A stretch of 7,839 nucleotides of DNA from an uncultured Bacillota bacterium (GCA_900318975.1 ONMY01000108.1:1-7839), one strand, 5' to 3'; shown: positions 1 through 6,506, numbered from the stretch's first letter. Numbers and translations are program-made. The notes: a model not told the origin generated them from the sequence alone.

Positions 1-1123
1 CATCGTTATAGAAATAAAAGCTTGCACGAGTTGTGGCACTTAAGCCTAAGAATCTATGAAGTGGTTCAGCGCAGTGATGACCGGCTCTTACTGCCACGTT
101 TTCCTCTGCGAGTGCAGTAACTAAGTCATGTGAATGAACACCTTTAATGTTAAAGGCGATTACACTTGATTCTTCAGATTTATTATAGACTTCAATTTCT
201 TTTAGTTTTAAGAGCTCATTTAGAGCCATATTTCTAAGTTCTAAACCACGATTTTTGATATATTCCATTCCAATTTCATTTAGGAAATCTATAGTGGCAT
301 TTGCACCAAAGATTTCAGCGATTGGAATAGTACCAGTCTCAAATTTATATGGTAGCGCTTTATATGTCACAGAATCTTTTGATACTTCATCATTCATTTC
401 ACCACCAAATTCAACTGGATCAAGTGAATTTAATAGTTTTTTCTTACCATAAAGAATTCCAAGACCAGTTGGTCCACACATCTTATGGAAGCTAAATGAA
501 TAGAAATCAACATCTAAGTCTTTTACATCAACTTTTTCATGTGGAATTGCCTGTGCTCCATCAATTGATACTATTGCGCCAACCTCATGAGAAAGTCTTA
601 CTATTTCTTTTACATCAGTCTTATATCCAAGGACATTAGATACATGTGTTAAAGCTACAACTTTTGTCTTTGAAGATAATACGCTTTTGAAGTTTTCTAC
701 CGTAATCTTTCCATCTTTAGTTAATGGAACGAAGATAAGTTTGATATTCTTTTCACGTTTTACATCTAACCATGGTAGGAATGATGAATGATGTTCGAGT
801 TCACTTACTATTACTTCATCACCATCTTTTAAAGTTCTCTTAAGCATTAGGGCAACCATATTTAGTGAATTAGATGCACCACGAGTAAATATAACCTCCT
901 CAGGTTTTGCATTTATGAATCTTGCGATATTTTCTCTTGATTCTTCTACTCTTCTAGTCGCATCAAGCGCAAGCTTATAAACACCTCTTTCAATGTTTAC
1001 TGAATAATTTAGATAGTAGTCATTTATGGCATCTATAACTGCTTTTGGTTTCAAGCTTGATGCAGCACTATCTAAATAGATTAAATCTTTATTTTTACTA
1101 TAAACAGGGAATAATTCTTTCAT
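1..1123 (-). CDS. sufS: SufS cysteine desulfurase, 3' end cut by window edge
   Basis: PLP-dependent group II cysteine desulfurase. It takes sulfur from L-cysteine as an enzyme persulfide, leaves alanine, and feeds the SUF iron-sulfur scaffold, usually through SufU or SufE. I translated 374 residues; about 30 C-terminal residues should lie beyond the left edge (family length about 406). Visible key residues: EHHSS at 110-114 (His111 stacks on PLP), SIDGAQA with Asp188 and Gln191, FSFHK with PLP-lysine Lys214, GPTGLGILYGK just after it, RAGHHCAEP with catalytic Cys351, and SATTRASFY with substrate-binding Arg366. Spacings between these match E. coli SufS (His123, Asp200, Lys226, Cys364, Arg379) to within one residue. 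The ATG at 1123 is preceded by AGGAGA about 8 bases upstream, located in the last codons of sufD, whose stop is 4 bases away, so the two are translationally close. The usual next genes, sufU and sufB, would lie outside the window. Confidence 0.95.
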   Translation of the reverse strand, partial: MKELFPVYSKNKDLIYLDSAASSLKPKAVIDAINDYYLNYSVNIERGVYKLALDATRRVEESRENIARFINAKPEEVIFTRGASNSLNMVALMLKRTLKDGDEVIVSELEHHSSFLPWLDVKREKNIKLIFVPLTKDGKITVENFKSVLSSKTKVVALTHVSNVLGYKTDVKEIVRLSHEVGAIVSIDGAQAIPHEKVDVKDLDVDFYSFSFHKMCGPTGLGILYGKKKLLNSLDPVEFGGEMNDEVSKDSVTYKALPYKFETGTIPIAEIFGANATIDFLNEIGMEYIKNRGLELRNMALNELLKLKEIEVYNKSEESSVIAFNIKGVHSHDLVTALAEENVAVRAGHHCAEPLHRFLGLSATTRASFYFYND

Positions 1124-1127
1124 ATAT

Positions 1128-1919
1128 CTATTCTCCTATTGTTTTATCTAAGATTGGTTTTGTAGCATTTAAGAATTCATCATCATTTATTTCTCTTAAG
1201 ATTGGATTAATTAATGACTTACAGATGATTCTAAGGGCATCATTATATGTGAGGCCACGGCTCATAAGATAATAAATCTCATTAGCGTTAATTGTACCAA
1301 TTGCACAACCATGTGATGCGTGAACGTCATCACATTTTATGATTAATATTGGTTTTGCATCTATTCTTGATGTTTCTGATAGGATTAAACCTTTAATGTT
1401 TTCACTTGAATCTGAATTAAAGGTATTTTCTTCCATTGTAGAGATAGTATCTCTATTGATTACTCCATTACCATTTGATAAATAATTGAATATGCCTTCT
1501 GATTTAGTATCTTTATATAGATGATTTAATTTAAAAGCGCCTGTGATACTTGAACTGTTTGATGGGATAAATTCATAGGCATATAGGCTTGCGTTTATTC
1601 CTTTTAAATTAACTGATTTAGTAATTGATACATCAGTATCGAATGAATCAGCTGTATAGAATTTAAAGCTTGAATCTCTTTCAATATTTATTTCTACTTC
1701 ATATGAGGCATTTCCGGTTGAGATGAGAATTAATTCTACATTTGAATTTTCATTAATATTAAAGAATAATTTTGATTCATTTAATACATCTAAGAATAGA
1801 TGAATCTTGGTAGTAGTGTTTTTTAAAATATCAAAACTATAGTTAGGACTACTAACTATGAGTTTATATGATTCAATAGAACTTCTACCAATGATTTCTC
1901 TATCTATTAAATTAGTCAT
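1128..1919 (-). CDS. sufD: SufD-like Fe-S cluster scaffold subunit, unusually short
   Basis: Subunit of the cytosolic SufBCD scaffold on which iron-sulfur clusters are built. The protein is 263 residues, against about 420-440 for E. coli or Bacillus SufD. It begins almost at once with the strand-rich beta-helix core (from about residue 15) and lacks the N-terminal helical region. The C-terminal SufB/SufD signature is clear: DAKPILIIKCDDV, then HASHGCAIG, then NEIYYLMSRGL, followed by a helical end. His203 in SHG sits where E. coli SufD has His360 (from memory, needed for cluster assembly), while the neighbouring Cys358 position is Ala201; cysteines occur nearby at 196 and 205. The start overlaps the sufC stop by 8 bases (ATGACTAA) and has AAGGTG about 8 bases upstream, so the short form is a real start, not a missed extension. 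It could formally be a SufB-family relative, but position and order favour SufD. Confidence 0.9.
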   Translation of the reverse strand: MTNLIDREIIGRSSIESYKLIVSSPNYSFDILKNTTTKIHLFLDVLNESKLFFNINENSNVELILISTGNASYEVEINIERDSSFKFYTADSFDTDVSITKSVNLKGINASLYAYEFIPSNSSSITGAFKLNHLYKDTKSEGIFNYLSNGNGVINRDTISTMEENTFNSDSSENIKGLILSETSRIDAKPILIIKCDDVHASHGCAIGTINANEIYYLMSRGLTYNDALRIICKSLINPILREINDDEFLNATKPILDKTIGE

Positions 1920-2724
1920 TTTTATTCACCTTGAATGCACAAGTTTCAAGAAGGGTGATCTCATCTTCGATGCCAGCTTCTCTTTTTATTGAATCAAAAC
2001 CATTCTTATCGATAAAGTCCATAAGGGAAGTATCGCCTTCTTTTACGATAGTACCATTAATTAATACTACTACTCTTGATGGTTTTATATATTCATAGAG
2101 TCTATGGTAGTGAGAAATAACCATTAGACCCATATTATTCTTTTCTTTAAGATTATTGATGTTTTCAGATACAATTCTTACTGCATCTACATCGAGTCCT
2201 GAATCGATTTCATCTAAAATAGAGATTTTTGGTTCTAACATCTTCATTTGAAGAATCTCATTTTTCTTCTTTTCTCCACCTGAGAATGATTCATTTACGT
2301 ATCTATCCGCAAGATCTTTATCCATTTCAAGATCTTTAATAGCTTCTTCTAGTTTTAAAGAGAATTTGTAATATGATATGAGTTTATTTCCTTTAGTTTC
2401 CTTTTTATCAAGAGCTTGTTTGATAAAATCACGGTTAGTAACACCGCTTATTTCATAAGGAGATTGCATCGCAAGGAAGAGTCCTAATCTTGCCCTCATA
2501 TCAGTTGTAAGTTCAGTTAAGTTCTTTCCATCAAATTCAATTGAACCTTTTTCAATTTTATATGCAGGGTGTCCCATTATTGCATATGCAAGAGTAGATT
2601 TACCTGAACCATTAGGGCCCATTAAAGCTACAACTTCACCTTCATTTATTTCAAGGTTTACACCTTTTAATATCATTACGCCAGCTGCACTTGCCCATAA
2701 ATCTTTAATTACTAGTTTTGCCAT
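1912..2724 (-). CDS. sufC: SufC ATPase of the SUF iron-sulfur assembly complex
   Basis: Cytosolic ABC-type ATPase that pairs with SufB and SufD and drives shape changes of the scaffold; it is not a transporter. The 270-residue chain has all nucleotide-binding parts in order: Walker A GPNGSGKST at 36-44, Q-loop MQSPYEISGV with Gln87, the SufC-type signature SFSGGEKKKNEILQM with SGGEK at 148-152, Walker B with ILDEIDSGLD (Asp171, Glu172), and the switch-histidine segment VISHYHRL with His205. The DEIDSGLD and SGGEKKKNE forms separate SufC from transporter ATPases. It is 10-20 residues longer than most SufC proteins, with a tail after AGIEDE containing the motif TCAFK near 261-265. The ATG at 2724 has TGAGGT about 8 bases upstream. 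It is the first gene of the suf unit, directly downstream of a promoter with a dyad, and its end overlaps the start of sufD. Confidence 0.97.
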   Translation of the reverse strand: MAKLVIKDLWASAAGVMILKGVNLEINEGEVVALMGPNGSGKSTLAYAIMGHPAYKIEKGSIEFDGKNLTELTTDMRARLGLFLAMQSPYEISGVTNRDFIKQALDKKETKGNKLISYYKFSLKLEEAIKDLEMDKDLADRYVNESFSGGEKKKNEILQMKMLEPKISILDEIDSGLDVDAVRIVSENINNLKEKNNMGLMVISHYHRLYEYIKPSRVVVLINGTIVKEGDTSLMDFIDKNGFDSIKREAGIEDEITLLETCAFKVNKND

Positions 2725-2745
2725 ATTTTAAACCTCACAAAATGT
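2725..2745 (-). promoter_or_regulatory. sufC leader with ribosome binding site
   Basis: On the minus strand the bases before the sufC ATG read GTGAGGTTTAAAAT, giving a GAGGT Shine-Dalgarno match about 8 bases from the start codon. If the promoter just upstream is right, the leader is only about 15 bases, leaving no room for a riboswitch or attenuator. Confidence 0.6.
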
Positions 2746-2774
2746 ATAATATAACAAAGTTATAAATAAATCAA
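2746..2774 (-). promoter_or_regulatory. Likely sigma-A promoter of the suf operon
   Basis: Read on the minus strand, TTGATT (2774-2769; consensus TTGACA) and TATTAT (2751-2746; consensus TATAAT) are separated by 17 bases. Transcription would start near 2739, just upstream of the sufC ribosome binding site. The promoter follows the terminator hairpin of the upstream unit, which supports suf being a separate transcription unit. AT-rich DNA gives chance matches, so this is moderate support. Confidence 0.55.
2750..2764. promoter_or_regulatory. 15-bp dyad (candidate operator) inside the suf promoter
   Basis: TATAACAAAGTTATA on the plus strand is a perfect inverted repeat with 6-bp arms and a 3-bp centre. 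It lies between the -35 and -10 elements of the suf promoter and overlaps the first bases of the -10. That is the position expected for a repressor binding site. It does not fit the PerR or Fur box when half-sites are aligned, and no regulator gene is present in the window to name it. Confidence 0.4.
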
Positions 2775-2783
2775 ACAATATGA

Positions 2784-2810
2784 TAACAAGAAGTCATAGA
2801 CTTCCTGTTA
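2784..2810 (-). terminator. Hairpin terminator after the dehydrogenase gene
   Basis: On the minus strand, TAACAGGAAGTC and GACTTCTTGTTA form a 12-bp stem with one G-U pair and a TAT loop, starting three bases after the TGA stop of the dehydrogenase gene. The following bases are T-rich but broken by A and G, so termination may be partial and some read-through into suf is possible. Confidence 0.6.
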
Positions 2811-2812
2811 GA

Positions 2813-3610
2813 TCATTTTACAAGTATTTTAAATATTTTATCTTGAAGTCTTTCTGGAAGTATTCCAAGAAGCTTCAGTTTAAAACTATTTTTATATCGG
2901 TATACGAGTTTTACTCTTTTCTTTTCAATTATTTTTACAAGAAGATTTACAAGTGATTCTAATTTGTTTTTGTTTTTAAGTTCTGAGTCCATCATAAATT
3001 TCATTTTTAATAATTGTTTTTCAAAGTATTTTGTGGATGAGACTAGACTATCAAATTCTTTAGATGCTTTTTCGATCATGAGAGTATTAAGTGATCCTGC
3101 CTCTATCTTTGTGACTCTAATACCTAAATAATTTAATTCTCTTCTAAGATCATCGCTGTAGCATTCAACCATCTTTTTAGTCATTGTATAATATGATTGG
3201 AATGGAAGACATGAATATCTTGCGACTTCACTAGACATATTGATGATTGTAGAACCCTTATCTAGAAAATTAAATAGATATTTGTTTACGTAGTACATGC
3301 TTAAGAAATTTATTCTTATTATCGATTCTAAATCTTCACTACTTCCTTCAATCACGGATTCCATCTTAAAGATTCCACAGAGGTTATATATGGCTTTTAT
3401 TCTAACGTTATCACTTTCGATAACGTCTTTTATTTTTTCTATTTCTTTTGGATCTTTTAGGTCACATTTTAGGTATTTTACATTATCTATTCCAATGAAT
3501 TTATTATCAGCTATATCTACTGCATAAACAAAATAGCCTTTTTCAATAAGGCATTTTGTAAGAGAATATCCAAGGCCACCTGATGCACCAGTAACTACTA
3601 TATATTCCAT
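2813..3610 (-). CDS. Short-chain dehydrogenase/reductase (SDR), substrate unknown
   Basis: NAD(P)-dependent oxidoreductase of the classical SDR fold, 265 residues, within the family's usual range. The nucleotide-binding motif TGASGGLG is at 7-14, with Asp32 at the end of the second strand, where an acidic residue often favours NAD(H). Asn101 (IRINF) is the expected fourth catalytic Asn, NMSS with Ser126/Ser127 provides the serine, and YTMTK supplies Tyr141 and Lys145. Two oddities: the usual NNAG motif reads NLCG (76-79), and Ser127 is 14 rather than 13 residues before the tyrosine. The end (about 220-265) is rich in lysine and leucine and contains LPERLQDKIFK, suggesting membrane contact (inference). 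AGGA lies about 8 bases before the ATG, and the gene follows the DUF1292 gene after 9 bases as the last member of a four-gene unit. The substrate cannot be told from sequence; a lipid, sugar or steroid-like alcohol is possible. Confidence 0.88.
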   Translation of the reverse strand: MEYIVVTGASGGLGYSLTKCLIEKGYFVYAVDIADNKFIGIDNVKYLKCDLKDPKEIEKIKDVIESDNVRIKAIYNLCGIFKMESVIEGSSEDLESIIRINFLSMYYVNKYLFNFLDKGSTIINMSSEVARYSCLPFQSYYTMTKKMVECYSDDLRRELNYLGIRVTKIEAGSLNTLMIEKASKEFDSLVSSTKYFEKQLLKMKFMMDSELKNKNKLESLVNLLVKIIEKKRVKLVYRYKNSFKLKLLGILPERLQDKIFKILVK

Positions 3611-3619
3611 CTAATAATC

Positions 3620-3901
3620 CTATAATTTATCGTATTCTTGGAATAGTTTTTCAATTAAATCTTCATCAGTGATTTCTATTAATTCTTCATTTTTTGCGTC
3701 GATTTTAAAAACTATACCTTCATCTTCCTCCATTCCATCAAATGGAATAGTTGGTTTTGCGATAACATAAATATCATCATCAAGTGGAATAACGGCATGT
3801 TGTTCAAATTCATGCTTTTCATCATTCTCATCATAGAGAAAGAAGTTCTCAGTTGAATTCTCATCAAGTAAAATATCGATTGCAGTTCTTTCTTCTTCCA
3901 T
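3620..3901 (-). CDS. DUF1292 family small acidic protein
   Basis: A 93-residue, strongly acidic cytosolic protein matching the DUF1292 (YrzB-like) pattern: a short strand FFLYDENDEKHEFEQHAVIPLDDDIYVIAKP, a glutamate/aspartate-rich linker (GMEEDEGIVFKID) and a closing acidic segment ELIEITDEDLIEKLFQEYDKL. The function of the family is unknown. In many Bacillota the gene sits beside yrrK/ruvX and alaS; here it is inside a different unit, between a VanZ-like gene and a dehydrogenase gene. AGAGGT, about 7 bases before the ATG, lies within the last codons of the VanZ-like gene, whose stop is 2 bases upstream, so translation is probably coupled. Confidence 0.8.
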   Translation of the reverse strand: MEEERTAIDILLDENSTENFFLYDENDEKHEFEQHAVIPLDDDIYVIAKPTIPFDGMEEDEGIVFKIDAKNEELIEITDEDLIEKLFQEYDKL

Positions 3902-3903
3902 AT

Positions 3904-4410
3904 TTATACCTCTTTTTTATTATCTTTCTTTTTAATTGAGTTAATTATAGATACGATTAGTAATAATACTAATATTCCAAATACTACTCCTACCATATCT
4001 ATTAAAAGATCTCTTATCTCGCAGGCTCTACCACTACTAAATAACTGGTGGATTTCATCACTCATTGCATAAAGTGATGAAATCGAAAAGGACATAAGGG
4101 ATAACCTTAGATATGAATATGATGGCATTAGATTAATTAAAGCTAGTAGCATGAAAAATGAAAGTGATGCAAAAATAGAAAAATGAGCTAGCTTTCTTAT
4201 AACAAAAGATACCTTGTCTCTATATTCTAATTTTTCATTTTCTTCCATATTATCGTAATCTTTATTAATGATTGATATTATAAAGTCAGTAATGACTCCA
4301 CTTGTTTTAGATGAATCTTCACTGTTTTCACTTGAAAAGATAAATATTAACACCATTATTAAGATAATTGGTAGTAATAAAAGAAGTTTTAAATGATTAG
4401 TCTTTTTCAT
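3904..4410 (-). CDS. VanZ-like integral membrane protein
   Basis: A 168-residue membrane protein of the VanZ-like family, named after the teicoplanin-resistance protein of enterococci but widespread with mostly unknown roles. Four hydrophobic segments are visible: about 9-25, 69-94, 101-116 and 139-158, followed by a lysine-rich cytosolic tail. The family motifs are present: FSSENS at 25-30 after the first segment, RKLAHF at 72-77, SDEIHQLFSSGR at 117-128 and RDLLIDMVG at 133-141 with Asp134 and Asp138. The conserved charged and polar residues near membrane faces suggest an enzymatic or binding role. The ATG has a modest AAAGAGAT site about 9 bases upstream and lies 4 bases after the stop of the hydrolase gene. 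Resistance to glycopeptides should not be assumed from this family membership alone, as no van genes accompany it. Confidence 0.88.
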   Translation of the reverse strand: MKKTNHLKLLLLLPIILIMVLIFIFSSENSEDSSKTSGVITDFIISIINKDYDNMEENEKLEYRDKVSFVIRKLAHFSIFASLSFFMLLALINLMPSYSYLRLSLMSFSISSLYAMSDEIHQLFSSGRACEIRDLLIDMVGVVFGILVLLLIVSIINSIKKKDNKKEV

Positions 4411-4414
4411 AAGG

Positions 4415-5479
4415 CTATATCTCTTTGTATTTTATGAAATTAGAGATAAACTTCATAAAATATCTTTTATTTTTAAATGATATGGTGTTTAGATGTTTTA
4501 AGATTAATAATCCTTCTTTTTTAGCATCGGTTAAGGTATTTGACTTTAATTTCATGAGCATATCATAAACTTCAAGTGCAATTTTAGTTCTTTCATCTTT
4601 AGTCATACCTTCTATTAAATTAACTGTCGCAAGAGATAATTTTTCTGCGTTTTTACTGATTCTATCAGCAGTAATAAATCTCTTACCTTCAACTATCCAA
4701 CTTACCATGTTGTGCTGATATACCTTTTTTGCACTACTCTTAACGACTATTAACTTACCACATATATTATCAAACATCATTCCAACTACAGAATCAACTG
4801 GAACGATTTTTATGATTCTTGATTCAATAACTTTTAGTTTTTCCATGTCTAGATGGTATCTCATTATTCCAGTACCATCATTAGAAAATACATTTATTAT
4901 TCTTGATTTAACATCTTCTTTTGCATATATTGATGCATAAAGAGCAAGCGTACCCCCTTTTGAGTGACCAGCAACATAAATCTTTTTATCCTTAAACTTT
5001 TTAGCAATTTTCTCTAAGTATTCTTTTGCGAGTACTTCTCCTCTTATAGGAAAGGTTGATACCATATTTAGGTTTTCTTGCCAGCCGATTAAAGAATCGT
5101 CAGTCCCTCTATAGCAAACAAATATAGTATCACTATCTAAATGATAAGTAATCGCAGAAAATTGGCACATCTCCTCAATGCTTATATAGTTTACATAATC
5201 AGATACTTCGATAGAGCCATATCTTTTAGTGCTTCTTATGAGATTCGCAAGTTCTACGATGTCTTTTGGAATAAAAAGACCTAAAACCATCTTATCTGGT
5301 TCTACTTCCCTAAATACTTTGGAAAGAGCACTTCTAAGAGTTGTCTTCTTTGAGATTTTGGCATAACTAAAATCAATGTAAGATACATTACAAAGTATTG
5401 TGTTATCTATTAAATTAAAAGGATCAGAAGAGAATGTTAGATCTCCTCTCCATTTTACATAATCTATTAAACTTCCCAT
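4415..5479 (-). CDS. DUF2974 (Mbeg1-like) alpha/beta hydrolase, lipase-like
   Basis: A 354-residue predicted serine hydrolase of the DUF2974/Mbeg1-like family, common in gut Bacillota and related to class 3 lipases. The N-terminus, with IDYVKWRGDLTFSSDPFN and an acidic Asp25 segment, is the family's typical opening, which fixes the start at 5479. CYRGTDDSLIGWQENLNM (122-139) is the oxyanion/lid region. The nucleophile elbow is GHSKGG with Ser173; Asp201 in SNDGTG and His256 in YQHNMVSW complete a likely Ser-Asp-His triad. No signal peptide or membrane segment is seen, so it appears cytosolic. The substrate is unknown; a lipid or ester is likely from the fold (inference). It is the first gene of the four-gene unit, and no Shine-Dalgarno sequence precedes its ATG. 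An extended -10 element ends only 8 bases upstream, so the message may be leaderless. Confidence 0.85.
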   Translation of the reverse strand: MGSLIDYVKWRGDLTFSSDPFNLIDNTILCNVSYIDFSYAKISKKTTLRSALSKVFREVEPDKMVLGLFIPKDIVELANLIRSTKRYGSIEVSDYVNYISIEEMCQFSAITYHLDSDTIFVCYRGTDDSLIGWQENLNMVSTFPIRGEVLAKEYLEKIAKKFKDKKIYVAGHSKGGTLALYASIYAKEDVKSRIINVFSNDGTGIMRYHLDMEKLKVIESRIIKIVPVDSVVGMMFDNICGKLIVVKSSAKKVYQHNMVSWIVEGKRFITADRISKNAEKLSLATVNLIEGMTKDERTKIALEVYDMLMKLKSNTLTDAKKEGLLILKHLNTISFKNKRYFMKFISNFIKYKEI

Positions 5480-5481
5480 AC

Positions 5482-5511
5482 TATTATTTTATACCAAGTC
5501 ATAAAATAATA
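5482..5511. promoter_or_regulatory. Perfect 11-bp inverted repeat over the hydrolase promoter
   Basis: On the minus strand TATTATTTTAT (5511-5501) is followed by 8 bases, GACTTGGT, and then its exact reverse complement ATAAAATAATA (5492-5482). The right arm overlaps the -10 element and ends three bases before the ATG of the DUF2974 gene. This placement fits an operator for a dimeric regulator. If longer transcripts read through from cysK it could also fold as an RNA hairpin hiding the start codon. Confidence 0.55.
5488..5496 (-). promoter_or_regulatory. Extended -10 promoter of the four-gene unit
   Basis: TTGGTATAAA on the minus strand contains TGG followed by TATAAA (5493-5488), an extended -10 (TGnTATAAT-like) with no good -35 at 17-18 bases upstream. 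Predicted start of transcription is near 5481, one or two bases from the ATG at 5479. Confidence 0.5.
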
Positions 5512-5520
5512 AAACATAAG

Positions 5521-5553
5521 AAACAAAAAAGGACGAAGAAAACTTCGCCCTTT
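5521..5553 (-). terminator. Strong intrinsic terminator after cysK
   Basis: On the minus strand GGGCGAAG (5550-5543) and CTTCGTCC (5538-5531) form an 8-bp stem with one G-U pair and a TTTT loop, followed directly by TTTTTTGTTT. AAA before the stem can extend it into the T run. It starts 7 bases after the cysK stop and ends the aminotransferase-cysK unit. Confidence 0.93.
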
Positions 5554-5557
5554 CATC

Positions 5558-6493
5558 TTATTCTTTATTAAACATTGGAGTTGATAAATATCTATCTCCA
5601 CTATCAGGGAGTAATACTACAATTAATTTTCCTTTATTTTCACTTCTTTTCGCAACTTCGATTGCGGCAAAAAGTGCTGCACCAGATGATATTCCCGCAA
5701 ATACACCATCGGTTTTTGGAAGTAGTGCACCAGTAGAAATAGCATCTTCATTTTCTACTGTGATGATTTCATCATAGATAGATGTATCAAGGGTATCTGG
5801 TACAAATCCAGCACCAATTCCTTGAATCATATGCTTTCCACTTACACCTTTTGAAAGGACTGGTGATGTCGCAGGTTCTACTGCGATTACTTTAACATTT
5901 GGATTCTTTTCTTTTAGATATTTACCAGTACCAGAGATAGTTCCACCAGTACCAATTCCTGCGACAAATATATCTACTTTGCCATCAGTGTCATTATAGA
6001 TTTCTGGTCCAGTTGTGTTATAGTGTGCAAGTGGATTGGCTGGATTTATGAACTGCCCTGCGATTACTGAATCTTTGATTTCTTTGTGTAGTTCTTCCGC
6101 TTTTTTAATAGCGCCTTTCATGCCTTCAGCGCCTGGAGTTAAAACAATTTTTGCACCATATGCCTGTATTAGGTTTCTTCTTTCTACGCTCATTGTATCA
6201 GGCATAGTTATTATGACGTTATAACCTTTACTTATTGAAAGAGCGGAAATACCAATACCGGTATTACCTGATGTTGGTTCAATGATTGTTGAGCCAGGCT
6301 TTAAAAGACCCTTTCTTTCATAATCTTCAATTATAGCTTTAGCAATTCTATCTTTAACTGATCCAGCTGGATTGAAAGCTTCTATTTTGGCAACTAGTGT
6401 TGATTCTAAATTAAATTTCTTTTCGATGTTTGTAAGTTCTACTAGTGGAGTACTTCCAACTAGTTCATAGATTGATTTATAAATTTTAGACAT
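5558..6493 (-). CDS. cysK: Cysteine synthase (O-acetylserine sulfhydrylase) CysK
   Basis: PLP-dependent beta-replacement enzyme that makes L-cysteine and acetate from O-acetyl-L-serine and sulfide in the cytosol. The 311-residue length is typical. Visible motifs: VGSTPLVEL at 12-20, NPAGSVKDR with PLP-lysine Lys47, the substrate loop TSGNTG at 74-79, QFINPANPLAHY at 147-158, the phosphate-binding loop GTGGT at 181-185, GISSGA at 267-272 and SGDRYLST at 298-305. The set of motifs fits OAS sulfhydrylase and not cystathionine beta-synthase, since there is no heme or CBS domain. Cystathionine-forming or O-phosphoserine-using variants cannot be fully ruled out. The ATG has AAAGGA about 6 bases upstream and lies 13 bases after the aminotransferase stop, so the two are co-transcribed; a strong terminator follows. 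Its product is the substrate of SufS encoded farther along. Confidence 0.95.
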   Translation of the reverse strand: MSKIYKSIYELVGSTPLVELTNIEKKFNLESTLVAKIEAFNPAGSVKDRIAKAIIEDYERKGLLKPGSTIIEPTSGNTGIGISALSISKGYNVIITMPDTMSVERRNLIQAYGAKIVLTPGAEGMKGAIKKAEELHKEIKDSVIAGQFINPANPLAHYNTTGPEIYNDTDGKVDIFVAGIGTGGTISGTGKYLKEKNPNVKVIAVEPATSPVLSKGVSGKHMIQGIGAGFVPDTLDTSIYDEIITVENEDAISTGALLPKTDGVFAGISSGAALFAAIEVAKRSENKGKLIVVLLPDSGDRYLSTPMFNKE

Positions 6494-6506
6494 ATTTTTC
6501 CTTTTC

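Noticed and set aside
255..1272. Short open frames on the plus strand (255-452 and 1045-1272)
   Set aside because: They run antisense through sufS and sufD, have no ribosome binding site and no recognisable protein pattern, while the minus-strand frames have full family motifs.
2750..2764. PerR or Fur box at the suf promoter
   Set aside because: The dyad arms TATAAC/GTTATA are out of register with TTATAAT-type PerR half-sites and with GATAAT-type Fur half-sites, so only an unnamed operator is claimed.
2813..2815. TGA read as tryptophan (mycoplasma-type code)
   Set aside because: TGG encodes tryptophan at conserved places in the genes, TGA closes the dehydrogenase gene at its expected length, and a hairpin follows at once.
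3297..3527. Plus-strand open frame inside the dehydrogenase gene
   Set aside because: Antisense shadow; its hydrophobic look comes from the reverse of lysine- and glutamate-rich codons. No start signal.
3904..4410. Glycopeptide resistance gene
   Set aside because: The protein is only VanZ-like. No vanA/vanH/vanX-type genes are present, and most members of this family are not linked to resistance.
6036..6224. Plus-strand open frame inside cysK
   Set aside because: Antisense shadow of a clear CysK reading frame, without start signals.
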